Shown: piece after piece, positions 30,089-39,586 of the stretch
How the letters are laid out: each line of letters opens with the position of its first letter
How positions within the stretch are numbered: the first letter of the stretch is position 1
Assembly (NCBI GenBank): GCA_963824225.1
Contig: CAWGOF010000003.1
Span: 310,001 to 374,000, forward strand
Reading direction: 5' to 3'
Length of the DNA: 64,000 nt
From: CAWGOF01 sp963824225
GTDB taxonomy: Bacteria; Acidobacteriota; Polarisedimenticolia; Polarisedimenticolales; Polarisedimenticolaceae
Position numbers and translations under genes: made by a program
The notes under the pieces: generated by a model
What the model saw: only the letters and a program-made list of their open reading frames with translations
Databases searched by the model: none
What the model was told of the DNA's origin: nothing

Positions 30089-31180
30089 TCAGTTCACGAA
30101 CCGTCGGGTACGGACGTTGACCACGAGTGCGACCCCGCACATCACGGCCACGAGCGCCGACCCGCCGTAGGACAGGAACGGCAGGGGCACGCCGATCGTC
30201 GGCAGGCGCCCGAGGATCATGCCGACGTTGATCGCCATCTGGCCCGTGATCCACGCCACGACCAGCATGCACAGGCACGACCCGAGCCGGTCCTGGGCCG
30301 AGCGCGCGGCGACGATGCCGCGCCACATCACGAAATAGAACAGCCCCAGGACGCAGATCGCGCCGAGGAACCCCGTCTCCTCGGTGAACGTCGACAGCAC
30401 GAAGTCCGTGTGCTGGGCCGGCAGGAAGTTCAGCTGGCTCTGCGTCCCGGCGAACAGGCCCTTCCCCACGAGGCCGCCCGAACCGATCGCGATCTTGGAC
30501 TGCCGGACCTGGTAGCCCACGCCGGTCGGATCCCGCTCGGCATCGAACATCGTCAGGATCCGTTCCTTCTGGTACGGCTTCAGGTGCGTCCACCCGACCG
30601 GCGCGAGCAGGAGCGCGAGGACGGCGAAGCCCACCAGCACCTTCCAGCGCACGCCACCGATCATCAGCGCGGTGCCGAAGATCGGCACGAAGATCAGCGC
30701 CGTACCCATGTCGGGCTGGAGCGCGATCAGCCCGACCGGCGCGGCGACGAGCAGCCCCATCTCGCCGAGCTGCCTGAGCCCCATGCTCGACCGAACGCGT
30801 CGCGCGAGGTACACCGCCAGGACGAGGCACGTCGTCCACTTCGCGAACTCGGACGGTTGCGCGCGCAGCGGACCGATCTCGAGCCACGAGCGGTTGCCGC
30901 CGACCTCACGCCCGAACGCCAGAACGAGCGCGAGGAGTCCGAGCGCCGCGCCGTGGAACACGAGCGCCAGCTCGGCCCACAGGCGATAGTCCACGACGAC
31001 CACGACGGCCGCGGCGACGGCGGCGACCGCGAGCCACGCGAGCTGCGTCTTCCACAACCCGGACCGGCCGACCTGCTCGGCCGTGGCCGAGGCGATCGAT
31101 AGCAGGCCGATCCCGGCGAGCGCGAGCGCGGCGAGGATCGTCGGGAGGTCGAGTCCCGTGAGGAGCCGCCGGCCCTTCAT
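30089..31180 (-). CDS. rodA: Rod-shape SEDS peptidoglycan polymerase RodA
   Basis: A 363-residue polytopic SEDS glycosyltransferase that polymerises lipid II with PBP2 in the elongasome. SEDS motifs are visible: GNRSWLEIGPLRAQPSEFAK, LIALQPDMGTALIF, HTDFVLSTFTEETGFLGA and the C-terminal GVPLPFLSYGGSALV. About ten transmembrane helices are apparent. The ATG overlaps the mrdA stop as ATGA, so it is translated together with PBP2. Confidence 0.96.
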   Translation of the reverse strand: MKGRRLLTGLDLPTILAALALAGIGLLSIASATAEQVGRSGLWKTQLAWLAVAAVAAAVVVVVDYRLWAELALVFHGAALGLLALVLAFGREVGGNRSWLEIGPLRAQPSEFAKWTTCLVLAVYLARRVRSSMGLRQLGEMGLLVAAPVGLIALQPDMGTALIFVPIFGTALMIGGVRWKVLVGFAVLALLLAPVGWTHLKPYQKERILTMFDAERDPTGVGYQVRQSKIAIGSGGLVGKGLFAGTQSQLNFLPAQHTDFVLSTFTEETGFLGAICVLGLFYFVMWRGIVAARSAQDRLGSCLCMLVVAWITGQMAINVGMILGRLPTIGVPLPFLSYGGSALVAVMCGVALVVNVRTRRFVN

Positions 31181-33039
31181 CGCGTGGTCCCCTGCGGCGT
31201 CTGGCGTGACGCCTGGAGCCCGGGCGACGGCGGCGGGCCCTCGGGCGGCATCTCCGGGGCGAAGTACACCTCGAGCACCTGCCGCACGATCGGCGCGGCG
31301 GACGTACCTCCGTGTCCGCCGTGCTCGACGACCACGGCGAACGCGACGCGCGGTGCATCGACCGGAGCGTAGCCCACGAACCACGCATGGTCGCGCTCGG
31401 CCTTGGGGAGCTCGTCGGCGTCGATCCCGGCCGACTTCTTGAACACCTGGGCCGTACCGGTCTTGCCGGCGACGGTGAACCCGCCGCGAGTCACGGAGCG
31501 GCCGGTGCCGGCCTCGACCACCATCTCGAGACCCCGCCGCACGGTGGCGAGCGTGCCGGGCGAGATCGGGAGCTCGCGGGACGGCGACTGGCCGGTGCGC
31601 GCGAGATGCGGACGCGGCAACCGGCCGGTCGCGACCCCCGCGATCATCGTCGCCATCTGGATCGGCGTCACGGCGATCAGTCCCTGGCCGATCGCGACCG
31701 AGATCGTGTCGCCCGGGTACCACGGCTCGCCGTGCGCACGCTGCTTCCACTCGGCGGACGGGAGGATCCCTCCCTCTTCCCCCGGGATGTCGACGCCCGT
31801 CGGCGAACCGAGACCGAGCGTCGCCCCGAAGCGCTGGATCGGCTCGATGCCCAGGCGCTGCCCCAGATGGTAGAAGTACACGTTGCACGACTGGGCCAGC
31901 GCGCGCTCGAGATCGACACGGCCGTGGCCGCCCTTCTTCCAGCACAGACGCCGATGGCCGTAGATCACGGTCGAGCCGGCACAGAACAGCGCGTCCGACG
32001 GGTGGATCGTGCCGGTCTCGAGCCCGGCGATCGACATCACGACCTTGAACGTCGAGCCCGGAGCGTAGTAGCTGGCGATCGCCCGGTCGTGGAGCGGGCG
32101 GCCCTCGTCGGCGTTGAGCGCTTGCCAGGCTTCGCGCGTCAGGCCGTCGGCGAACCGGTTGGGATCGAACGCCGGCGTCGATGCGAGGGCCAGGACCTCC
32201 CCCGTGCGTGGGTCGAGGAACACGCCGGCCCCGGCCTCCGCGCCGAGCGCCTCGACGAGCGCGCGCTGCATCCGCAGATCGAGCGTGATCTCGATCGGCG
32301 CGCCGTGGCCCGGCTCCTCGAGCACCTGCGAGTCGCCGATCTGCCGGCCCAGGCTGTCGACCGATGCGACCATCCAGCCCCGCACGCCGCGCAGCGGGTC
32401 GTCGTACGCCCGCTCGATGCCCGACTTGCCGACGATGTCGCCGCGAAACAGGGTCGTCGCGTTCTCCGTCGTCTGCAGCCGGGCCTCGCTGACCTCGCCG
32501 ACGTAGCCGATCGCGTGGGCCGCGAGCGCCCCCTCGGGATAGTGCCGGCGCGCGCTCTGGCGCACCTCGATCGACGGGAACCGGTCGCGCCGGGCCTCGA
32601 TCCGCGCGAGCTCGGTCAGCGTCACGTCCTCCTTGACCGTCAGCGCGTCGAACGACGGCCGCGAGCGCGACTCCTCGACGCGCCGGCGCAGCGCGGCGAC
32701 CGGCTCGCCCAGGATCGGCGCGAGACCCGCGAGCTGCCGCTCGAGGCTCGGGTCCGCGTCGCGGCGCAAGAGCAGATCGAGCGACGGACGCGTGGACGCG
32801 ATGACGTGGCGCTCGCGGTCGAAGATCTCACCGCGCGTCGCCGGAAGCGGGATGCGGCGCAGCCGGTTGTTCTCGGCCAGCACGCGGTATTCGGCGCCAT
32901 GGACGCCCTGGAGGTACCAGAAGTCGAGCAGGAACGCGAACAGGAGCAAGCTCAGCACCACGTGCACGAGCAGGATCCGCCGCTCGACCACCTGGCCGAA
33001 CAGGTAGTCCTTGAGCTCCCAGCGTTCCCGATAGTCCAT
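31177..33039 (-). CDS. mrdA: Penicillin-binding protein 2 (elongation transpeptidase)
   Basis: A 620-residue class B PBP, partner of RodA. One N-terminal membrane helix (about 22-44) precedes the PBP dimerisation domain with RRIPLPATRGEIFDR. The transpeptidase domain carries SxxK in APGSTFKVV, SxN in AQSCN and KTG in VAGKTGTAQV. It lies 3 nt downstream of mreD and overlaps rodA by 4 nt. Confidence 0.96.
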   Translation of the reverse strand: MDYRERWELKDYLFGQVVERRILLVHVVLSLLLFAFLLDFWYLQGVHGAEYRVLAENNRLRRIPLPATRGEIFDRERHVIASTRPSLDLLLRRDADPSLERQLAGLAPILGEPVAALRRRVEESRSRPSFDALTVKEDVTLTELARIEARRDRFPSIEVRQSARRHYPEGALAAHAIGYVGEVSEARLQTTENATTLFRGDIVGKSGIERAYDDPLRGVRGWMVASVDSLGRQIGDSQVLEEPGHGAPIEITLDLRMQRALVEALGAEAGAGVFLDPRTGEVLALASTPAFDPNRFADGLTREAWQALNADEGRPLHDRAIASYYAPGSTFKVVMSIAGLETGTIHPSDALFCAGSTVIYGHRRLCWKKGGHGRVDLERALAQSCNVYFYHLGQRLGIEPIQRFGATLGLGSPTGVDIPGEEGGILPSAEWKQRAHGEPWYPGDTISVAIGQGLIAVTPIQMATMIAGVATGRLPRPHLARTGQSPSRELPISPGTLATVRRGLEMVVEAGTGRSVTRGGFTVAGKTGTAQVFKKSAGIDADELPKAERDHAWFVGYAPVDAPRVAFAVVVEHGGHGGTSAAPIVRQVLEVYFAPEMPPEGPPPSPGLQASRQTPQGTTR

Positions 33040-33042
33040 CGA

Positions 33043-33534
33043 CTACCTCGCCCGCCGCGTGCGGCCCTCACCCAGCCGTCGCGTCGCGCCGAACGACAGC
33101 ACCACGAGGCCGCCCGTGATCAGCGCTTTCACGGCGACGGCTCCGTACGCGAAGCCCGGAGCGGTCTGGTCGAGCATCCGGCGCAGACCGAACGTCAGCA
33201 TACCGTCGGCGACGGCGGCCAGAGCCCCGAACGCGAACCGTGCCGGCTGACGTCGCACGTCGAACCGCGCGGACAGGCCACCGAGGGCCCAGCCGAGCGC
33301 GGTCTTGTTGAAGCCGTTCAGGCCGAACACGTCGGTCTGGAACCACGCGTCCTGGAGCAAGCCGGACACGCATCCGACGAGCATCCCTGCGCGCTGGGAC
33401 GCCGCCAGAGCGTACCAGGCGGTGGGCACGAACAACAGATCGATGTACCGCGGGGCTTCGGGCCACAGGGCGCCGAGCGCCACCTGCCCGGCGAGGGCCA
33501 GGGCGATCGCCAGGATGAGGTTGACGGGCTTCAC
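33043..33534 (-). CDS. mreD: Rod-shape-determining protein MreD
   Basis: A 163-residue polytopic inner-membrane protein with about five helices, poorly conserved as usual for MreD. Identity rests on size, hydrophobicity, the FGLNGFNKTALGWALGGL region and position between mreC (4-nt ATGA overlap) and mrdA. Confidence 0.88.
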   Translation of the reverse strand: MKPVNLILAIALALAGQVALGALWPEAPRYIDLLFVPTAWYALAASQRAGMLVGCVSGLLQDAWFQTDVFGLNGFNKTALGWALGGLSARFDVRRQPARFAFGALAAVADGMLTFGLRRMLDQTAPGFAYGAVAVKALITGGLVVLSFGATRRLGEGRTRRAR

Positions 33535-34379
33535 GCCGGGTCGCTACTGCCGGGCGGATCGAGCAGGCCGGCGCCCGGCGGCGCGAGCAGCACGAGAACC
33601 TCCTCGAGCGAGCGCAGATCGACCTCCGGCTCGACCTGGATTCGCTGGCTCCCGTCCGGAACCTCGTGAACCGCCGACACCCGTCCGATCCCGAACCCGC
33701 GCGGGAAGACCCCGTCGAGCCCCGAGGTCACTACGCGATCCCCGTGCAGCACGTCCGAGAATCGCGGGACGTACAGCATGTCGAGGACCTTGCCGCCGCG
33801 GCCGACGACGACGCCCTGGGCCCGGCTGCGCTGGACCACCGCCGCGACCCCGCTGAACGGGTCGTCGAGCAGGCGGACCATGGCGTGACCGGAATCGACC
33901 GAGACGACCCGGCCCACGGCCCCGCCCCAGGCGACGACCGGGAGATCGACGCGCACGCCGTCGTGGGCGCCGCGGTCGATCACGATCAGGTTCGTGTCGC
34001 CGGCGTGGCTCGCGGTGACGACGGACGCCCCGAGGGACGCCGGCGCGAGCTCCTCGCGCATGTCGAGGAGTCGGCGCAGCCGCGTGTTCTCCTCGACCGC
34101 CTCCCGGGCCTCGCGAAGCTCGGTCGTCAGGCGCTGGACCTCGCTCTCGAGCTCGCGGTTGCGCGCCCGCACCCCGAACAGCCGCTGCGATCCGCCGACC
34201 GCTCCGCGGAACGCGCCGCCGGCGGTGGCCGAGGCGTCGACGACCGGTCCCGAAACGCGGGTGAGCCAGCCGCGCAGGCGGGTCGAGCCGTCGCCGCCCT
34301 GGACGCTCCCGGACATCAGCAGTAGCTGGCTCAGGAGCAGGATCACCAGGAGGATTGCGTTCCAGCGGGCGGTGCTCAT
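33531..34379 (-). CDS. mreC: Rod-shape-determining protein MreC
   Basis: A 282-residue periplasmic elongasome organiser. An N-terminal membrane helix (LLVILLLSQLLLM) is followed by a coiled coil (about 70-105, ESEVQRLTTELREAREAV) and the beta-barrel domain with VIDRGAHDGVRVDLPVV, DPFSGVAAVVQRS and GDRVVTSGLDGVFPRGF. It follows mreB by 25 nt and overlaps mreD. Confidence 0.95.
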   Translation of the reverse strand: MSTARWNAILLVILLLSQLLLMSGSVQGGDGSTRLRGWLTRVSGPVVDASATAGGAFRGAVGGSQRLFGVRARNRELESEVQRLTTELREAREAVEENTRLRRLLDMREELAPASLGASVVTASHAGDTNLIVIDRGAHDGVRVDLPVVAWGGAVGRVVSVDSGHAMVRLLDDPFSGVAAVVQRSRAQGVVVGRGGKVLDMLYVPRFSDVLHGDRVVTSGLDGVFPRGFGIGRVSAVHEVPDGSQRIQVEPEVDLRSLEEVLVLLAPPGAGLLDPPGSSDPA

Positions 34380-34404
34380 CCCGGTGACCGCGCGGACGAG
34401 GGGC

Positions 34405-35436
34405 TCAGTCGAGAGCCACCTTCCGCAAGAGGTTGAAGTCGCTGAGCAGCCTTCCGGTGCCCATCACGACCGACGTCAGCGGATCGTCGGCGATCGACAC
34501 CGGCAGCCCCGTTTCCTCGCGCAGCCGCTTGTCCAGGTTCCGCAGCAGCGCTCCGCCCCCGGTCAGCACGATCCCGCGGTCGACGATGTCCGCCGACAGC
34601 TCGGGCGGCGTCTGCTCGAGCGCGACGCGCACGGCCTCGATGATCGTGGCCACGGGCTCCGACAGCGCCTCGCGGATCTCTTCGTCCGAGATCGGAACGG
34701 TCTTGGGCACGCCCTCGACGAGGTCGCGGCCCTTGATCTCGAGCGTCATCTGCTCGTCCAGCGGGAACGCCGAGCCGATCTTGATCTTGATCTCCTCGGC
34801 CGTGCGCTCGCCGATCAGCAGGTTGTACTTGCGCTTGATGAACTGCGTGACCGCCTCGTCCATCTCGTTGCCCGCGACGCGCACCGACCGCGAGTAGACG
34901 ATCCCGGCCATCGAGATCACCGCGACGTCGGTCGTGCCGCCGCCGATGTCCACGACCATGTTGCCCGTCGGCTCGGTGATCGGAAGACCCGAGCCGATCG
35001 CGGCCATCATCGCCTGCTCGACCAGGTACACCTCGGTGGCCTTGGCCTTCATCGCCGAGTCCCGCACGGCGCGCTTCTCGACCTGCGTGATCTCGCTCGG
35101 CACGCCGATCACGATGCGCGGGCGCACCCCGATCGAGCGATTGTGAGCTTTCTTGATGAAGTGATCGAGCATCTTCTCCGTATGCTCGAAATCGGCGATC
35201 ACACCGTCCTTCATCGGCCGGATCGCCACGATGTTCCCCGGCGTGCGGCCGAGCATGTCCTTGGCATCGCGGCCGACCGCCTCGACCCGCCCGGTCTTCT
35301 GGTTCACCGCGACGATCGATGGCTCGCTGACCACGATCCCACGACCGCGGGCAAACACGAGCGAGTTCGCCGTTCCGAGATCGATGGCTAGATCGTTCGA
35401 GAACAGCGAGAGCAGGGATCTCGGGGACCATCCCAT
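34405..35436 (-). CDS. mreB: Actin-like rod-shape protein MreB
   Basis: A 343-residue cytoplasmic actin homologue that directs side-wall synthesis. Phosphate-binding and connection motifs are intact: DLAIDLGTANSLVF, VVDIGGGTTDVAVIS and IVLTGGGALLRNLD. I chose the ATG at 35436 because the N-terminal amphipathic segment WSPRSLLSLFSN follows directly; an in-frame GTG at 35466 would add ten residues. It leads the mreB-mreC-mreD-mrdA-rodA operon. Confidence 0.97.
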   Translation of the reverse strand: MGWSPRSLLSLFSNDLAIDLGTANSLVFARGRGIVVSEPSIVAVNQKTGRVEAVGRDAKDMLGRTPGNIVAIRPMKDGVIADFEHTEKMLDHFIKKAHNRSIGVRPRIVIGVPSEITQVEKRAVRDSAMKAKATEVYLVEQAMMAAIGSGLPITEPTGNMVVDIGGGTTDVAVISMAGIVYSRSVRVAGNEMDEAVTQFIKRKYNLLIGERTAEEIKIKIGSAFPLDEQMTLEIKGRDLVEGVPKTVPISDEEIREALSEPVATIIEAVRVALEQTPPELSADIVDRGIVLTGGGALLRNLDKRLREETGLPVSIADDPLTSVVMGTGRLLSDFNLLRKVALD

Positions 35437-35550
35437 CGTGTCCGATCTGGCGCGAATCGTCGCCACCCCGCACGCGCTCGCAAGGCTGTCGGCCCCGCGC
35501 TCCGTGGACCCACCAGCCGGGCCCGGTTCTCGACTTTGTTTCGTCGCGGC

Positions 35551-35579
35551 ATGGTAAACGGGCGGCGGCGTTCGGGCAA
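35551..35579 (-). promoter_or_regulatory. Candidate promoter of the mre operon
   Basis: On the minus strand TTGCCC (35574-35579), 17 nt, TACCAT (35551-35556). The leader to mreB would be about 108 nt. The same hexamers, with a 16-nt spacer, precede the PpiD-like gene at 37191-37218. Confidence 0.45.
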
Positions 35580-35656
35580 ACGCAGCATACCGTTCCCGAT
35601 CCCGGCGGCCAAATGTAATCCGTCACTCGAAGCGATGCAATCCGAAGATCACCGAT

Positions 35657-37108
35657 TCAATAGATCTCCAGGTAGGTCTGCCGGTGCATTTCCGTCTCGT
35701 TCCCCGCGTTGTCCTGCGCCACGAAGCGCAGGTCGTTCAGTCCTTCCTTGCGCAGGCGGACCACGGCGTAGAACGTCCCGTCGTCGGACACGTCGATGCG
35801 CTCGTTGTCGACCCACAGGCTCGCTCCGGGCTCGGTGCGGCCGTTGACGATGACCATCGCGCCGACCGACACGAACTCGGTCAGCTCGAGCGGTGGCGGC
35901 GCCTGATCCGCCCGATCCCGGATCCTCTCGGACGACACGCGGAACCGCCGCGCCGGACTGAACGGGCCGGGCACGCCGGTCGACGAGATCGCCGCCACGC
36001 GCCAGTTGTACGCTCCGTCCGGAACCTCCGCGAGAACCGCCTGGGTTCCGCTCCGCTCGTCGTCGAACAACGGCTCGGTGAACAGCGCCTTGTCCGAGAT
36101 CACCAGGCGATACCGCGTGGCGCCGGGGACCGACTCCCAGGCCAGCGTGACCTCGGGGGGCCCTTCGTCTTCGGAGATGAACACCTTCTGGTCGCGCGGC
36201 GTCACGAGCGCGGGGACACCGGGCAGCGCTTCCTTCGCCGCGAGCTCGCCGGCCTGCGTGCGGACGCGCTCGCCGCCCACCAAGCTCTCGGCGTGCTCGG
36301 GCGATCGGACCTCGACCCGGCCCTGGAACACGTCGAACGACGCCTCGTCCTTGTCGTCGCTCGCGCGGACGCGGAACTCGGACTCCTGGTCCGTCCGCGC
36401 GACGACCGTCCCGGCGGCGACCTCGTGGAACGAGCCCTCGACGTTCTTCTCGCGCGTCGACGACTTGACCTCGCCGAACGTCAGGGCTTCGCGCACCTTG
36501 CGCACCTTGGTCGCCGGGTTCTCGGACAGCTCGCGGATCTCGAGCAGCGACCCCGCGGCGATCGTCGAGATCGTCCCGTCGAAGTAGATCAGCTGGGCCG
36601 AGCCGGCGGACGACGTCTTGATCTGGTCGCCCATCTTCAGCTCCATGCGGGCGCTCGCCGCTTCCCAGGCGAACTCGCCGGCGCGCTTGACGCGGACGTC
36701 GCCCTCGAGCCGATAGAACCGCACCATGCCCGCTCCGGCGTCCGAGCCGTCGACCATGCCGATCGCCTGGAGCGCCAGGTTCTCCGACCGGATCGCCGCG
36801 CCACGCGCATCGTCGAACCGCATGCCGGCGAGGAGGTCGCGCGCATCGCGCAGCGCGACGCCGGCGCTCTCGAGGACCTCGCCGAGCCGCGGCTCGTCGC
36901 TGCGGAGGGCCGAGGCGTCGGCCAGGCGGCGCTCGGCGCGGCCGATCGCCTCCCGCGCTGCGCTGCGCGGGGCGTGCACCTGGGTGACGTACCAGTACGC
37001 TCCTCCTCCACCGACGAGGGCGACGACCAGGCCGATCACGCCGAACACGCTGCGGTACGTGACGTTGAACCACTCGACCTGGAACCGGTTGATCGCGGCC
37101 CGACTCAT
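35657..37108 (-). CDS. FecR-domain membrane-anchored periplasmic protein
   Basis: A 483-residue protein. A short cytoplasmic start is followed by one membrane helix (about 18-37, SVFGVIGLVVALVGGGGAYW), a helical segment, a FecR domain (about 125-245, with GDQIKTSSAGSAQLIYFDG), an FN3-like region (VTLAWESVPGATRYRLVIS) and a C-terminal Ig-like domain (GRTEPGASLWVDNERIDV). FecR proteins with such C-terminal domains often act in the envelope rather than in iron signalling. No sigma factor gene lies nearby. The start at 37108 is set by MSRAAINRFQVEWFN before the helix. Confidence 0.83.
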   Translation of the reverse strand: MSRAAINRFQVEWFNVTYRSVFGVIGLVVALVGGGGAYWYVTQVHAPRSAAREAIGRAERRLADASALRSDEPRLGEVLESAGVALRDARDLLAGMRFDDARGAAIRSENLALQAIGMVDGSDAGAGMVRFYRLEGDVRVKRAGEFAWEAASARMELKMGDQIKTSSAGSAQLIYFDGTISTIAAGSLLEIRELSENPATKVRKVREALTFGEVKSSTREKNVEGSFHEVAAGTVVARTDQESEFRVRASDDKDEASFDVFQGRVEVRSPEHAESLVGGERVRTQAGELAAKEALPGVPALVTPRDQKVFISEDEGPPEVTLAWESVPGATRYRLVISDKALFTEPLFDDERSGTQAVLAEVPDGAYNWRVAAISSTGVPGPFSPARRFRVSSERIRDRADQAPPPLELTEFVSVGAMVIVNGRTEPGASLWVDNERIDVSDDGTFYAVVRLRKEGLNDLRFVAQDNAGNETEMHRQTYLEIY

Positions 37109-37190
37109 GAGACCGGCGGACCTCCTCCTCGCGGGTGCGGACCCCCCCGCGCGAATGTAGTCCCGGGGTCCGGACGAGGCCAGTCGCGGT

Positions 37191-37218
37191 TGCCCGCCCC
37201 ACCGGGCTGGGATACCAT
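37191..37218 (+). promoter_or_regulatory. Candidate promoter of the PpiD-like gene
   Basis: TTGCCC (37191-37196), 16 nt, TACCAT (37213-37218), with a predicted leader of about 30 nt and a GGAG before the ATG at 37254. The hexamers match those of the mreB promoter. Confidence 0.45.
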
Positions 37219-37253
37219 CCTGCGTTTTCCGATCGGCCGCTGCGGAGAAACCC

Positions 37254-39182
37254 ATGCTCAGCTCGCTGCGCTCGCATCTCAGAGAACGCCAGTGGCCGAA
37301 GTGGCTGCTCGTGCTCGTGGCCCTGTCGTTCACGCTGTACCTCGGCGCGTTCTACTCGTGCGACGACACCGTCGGCACGACGGCCGAGTGGGCGGCGAAG
37401 ATCGACGGGAAGGAGATCCCGGCGGCGCAGTTCCGGTCGGTCGCGCGTCAGCTCGATCAGCGGTACCGCCAGTTCCTCGGCGCGAACTACGACGACCTCC
37501 GCGCACAGTTCCGGCTGGGGTCCCAGGCGATCGAGCAGGTGGTCGACCGGGAGCTGATCCTGGCCGACGCCCAGGCGCTCGGGCTCCACGTGTCGGATGC
37601 CGAGCTGATCGAGACGATCCGCACGCATCCCTCGCTCCTCGACCCGACCGGCAAGTTCGTGGGGAAAGCCGAGTACGAGCGCCTCCTGCGCGGGATGCCC
37701 GGGGGCGCCGCAGCGTTCGAGCGCGACCTGGCCACCGATCTGCTCGTCGAGAAGTGGAAGACGCTCGTCAGCCAGTCGGTGACGATCGACGATCGGGACC
37801 TCGAGGACCTGCACCGGCAGCGGACCGAGAAGACGGCGGTCGACTCGTTCCTGGTCCGGCTGTCGGACGCGACGTACGACACGCAGGTGACCGCGGAGCA
37901 GGCGCGTCAGTACTACGACGCGCATCCCGAGCGCTACACCCGTGCGGCGGGGCGCAAGATCCGCTACGTGCTCATCGACCGCCAGTCCCAGGCCGCGCAG
38001 ATCCAAGCGACGGACGACGAGCTGCGATCGCACTACACGTCGAGCGCCGAGCGCTACGCCCACCCGGAGCAGCGCCGGGCGAGCCACATCCTGTTCCGCA
38101 TCGACCCCGGTGCGGACGCCGGGACGGCGAAGGCGGCCGCCCGGGCCCAGGCCGACGCCGCGCTGGCCCGCATCGGACGGGGCGAAGGGTTCGCCACGCT
38201 CGCGCGCGAGCTGTCGCAGGACAAGCTGTCGGCCGAGCGCGGCGGCGACCTGGGCTGGTTCGCTCGCGGCCAGATGGTCGGACCGTTCGAGAACGCCGCG
38301 TTCGCGACCGACGTGGACAAGATCGCACCGATCACCGAGACCGATTTCGGGTTCCACGTGATCCAAGTCACCGGGGCACGCGCGGCGGGCACCGCCCCGT
38401 TCGAGGAGGTGCGGGCCCAGGTCGAGCAGGAGTACAAGTCGCGCAAGGCCGAGGAGCGGGTCACGTCCGCGGCGTCACGGATCCGGGCCAAGATCTCGTC
38501 GGCCGAACGGCTCGAGCCCGTGGCCAGCGAGGAGAGCCTGCGGGTCGAGAAGCGGTTCGTCTCTCCGAGCGAGGGACTCCAGGAGCTCGGTCTCGCGCCC
38601 GAGGCCCAGACCGCCGTCCTGACGCTCGATCCCGGGGCGGTCAGCCAGCCCGTACGCTCGACCCGGGGACTGCTGATCGCCGTCGTGGACGAGCTCGTTC
38701 CGCCGGGTCAGGCTCCGTTCGAGGACGTCGAGGCACGCGTGCGCGGCGACGTCATCGACGCGCGGTCGCACGAAGCCGCGCTCGCCGCGGCTCGACGGGC
38801 GATGGGCGGAGCGCGCGAGCTGCGCGCGGCGGCCCGCACGGCCGCCCGGGAGGTCGAGAGCTCGGGCGACCTCGCCCCGGGGCAGTCGCAGCCCGCGTGG
38901 GGCGGCGACTCGCCCGAGCTCCGCGCGGCGCTCTTCGGCCCCGACGTTCAGGTGGGCCAGCGCGGTGTGGTCGCCGTCCCCGCCGGCGCCCTGGTCTACG
39001 AGGTCACGCGTCGTGTGCCGTTCGATCCGGTCGCGTTCGCCGGCGCGAAGACCGCCCTGCGCGACGAGCTACGGCAGCAGCGCGAGTCGTCGCTCGTGCG
39101 TTCGCTCGTCGAGCAGCTGCGACGCAAGCGCGAGATCGTGATCAACGAGCCGCTCGTCCAGCAGCTCGACGGTCGAACCTGA
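37254..39182 (+). CDS. PpiD/SurA-like periplasmic peptidyl-prolyl isomerase
   Basis: A 642-residue membrane-anchored foldase. A single helix (about 18-35, WLLVLVALSFTLYLGAFY) precedes a SurA_N-type region (IDGKEIPAAQFRSVARQLDQ, QVVDRELILADAQALGLHV). A parvulin domain lies at about 272-378: ASHILFRIDPG, ERGGDLGWFARGQMVGPFE and ITETDFGFHVIQVTG. The C-terminal part may be a second degenerate parvulin-like unit. Architecture fits PpiD, which assists proteins leaving the Sec translocon. It ends 2 nt before the stop of the convergent receiver gene. Confidence 0.9.
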   Translation: MLSSLRSHLRERQWPKWLLVLVALSFTLYLGAFYSCDDTVGTTAEWAAKIDGKEIPAAQFRSVARQLDQRYRQFLGANYDDLRAQFRLGSQAIEQVVDRELILADAQALGLHVSDAELIETIRTHPSLLDPTGKFVGKAEYERLLRGMPGGAAAFERDLATDLLVEKWKTLVSQSVTIDDRDLEDLHRQRTEKTAVDSFLVRLSDATYDTQVTAEQARQYYDAHPERYTRAAGRKIRYVLIDRQSQAAQIQATDDELRSHYTSSAERYAHPEQRRASHILFRIDPGADAGTAKAAARAQADAALARIGRGEGFATLARELSQDKLSAERGGDLGWFARGQMVGPFENAAFATDVDKIAPITETDFGFHVIQVTGARAAGTAPFEEVRAQVEQEYKSRKAEERVTSAASRIRAKISSAERLEPVASEESLRVEKRFVSPSEGLQELGLAPEAQTAVLTLDPGAVSQPVRSTRGLLIAVVDELVPPGQAPFEDVEARVRGDVIDARSHEAALAAARRAMGGARELRAAARTAAREVESSGDLAPGQSQPAWGGDSPELRAALFGPDVQVGQRGVVAVPAGALVYEVTRRVPFDPVAFAGAKTALRDELRQQRESSLVRSLVEQLRRKREIVINEPLVQQLDGRT

Positions 39183-39184
39183 CG

Positions 39185-39556
39185 TCAGCTCGGACCGGAC
39201 GTCGTCTCGAGCCAGTCCAGGATGTCCTGCATGTCGAACGGCTTCGACAGGAAGCCCATGCCGTGGGTCGCGTAGTACCCCAGGGCGTGCTCGGACTGGA
39301 CCAGGCCCGAGGTGAACAGCGTGCGCTGGGCCAGCTCGCCGTCCATCTGGCGGATCTGGCGGTGCAGCATGACGCCGTCCATGTCCGGAAGGTTGAAGTC
39401 CAGGATCGCCGCGTCGTAGATGCTGTCGCGCACCCGGTCGATCGCTCCGGACGCATCGGGCGCCGAGTCGACGACGAACCCGTGGGTCTCGAGGAACTCC
39501 TTCAACATGTCGACGATCTCCGGCTCGTCGTCGACCACGAGAATGCGCTTGGGCAT
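39185..39556 (-). CDS. Single-domain response regulator receiver protein
   Basis: A 123-residue CheY-like protein with no output domain. It has the acidic pair VVDDEPE, the phosphoacceptor Asp in AILDFNLPDMDG, the switch Thr/Ser in LFTSG and the Lys in FLSKPFD. It would act through protein partners. No histidine kinase is adjacent; the nearest is the NtrY-like kinase at 53458. A GAGG precedes the ATG. Confidence 0.9.
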   Translation of the reverse strand: MPKRILVVDDEPEIVDMLKEFLETHGFVVDSAPDASGAIDRVRDSIYDAAILDFNLPDMDGVMLHRQIRQMDGELAQRTLFTSGLVQSEHALGYYATHGMGFLSKPFDMQDILDWLETTSGPS

Positions 39557-39586
39557 ACGGGGCGTTCCTCTCGACCGGCGTTAGAG

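Noticed and set aside
27048..30170. 1040-aa plus-strand open frame antisense to the radical SAM gene, and similar giant frames at 4019-7228, 8371-10593, 35684-39757 and 54930-57875
   Set aside because: All mirror real genes and show shadow-type composition without domains, signal peptides or ribosome binding sites. Only the last 140 codons of the 54930 frame are a real gene (YkgJ family).
35657..37108. FecR-type iron-signalling system
   Set aside because: There is no ECF sigma factor or TonB receptor gene nearby, and the C-terminal Ig/FN3-like domains point to an envelope role.
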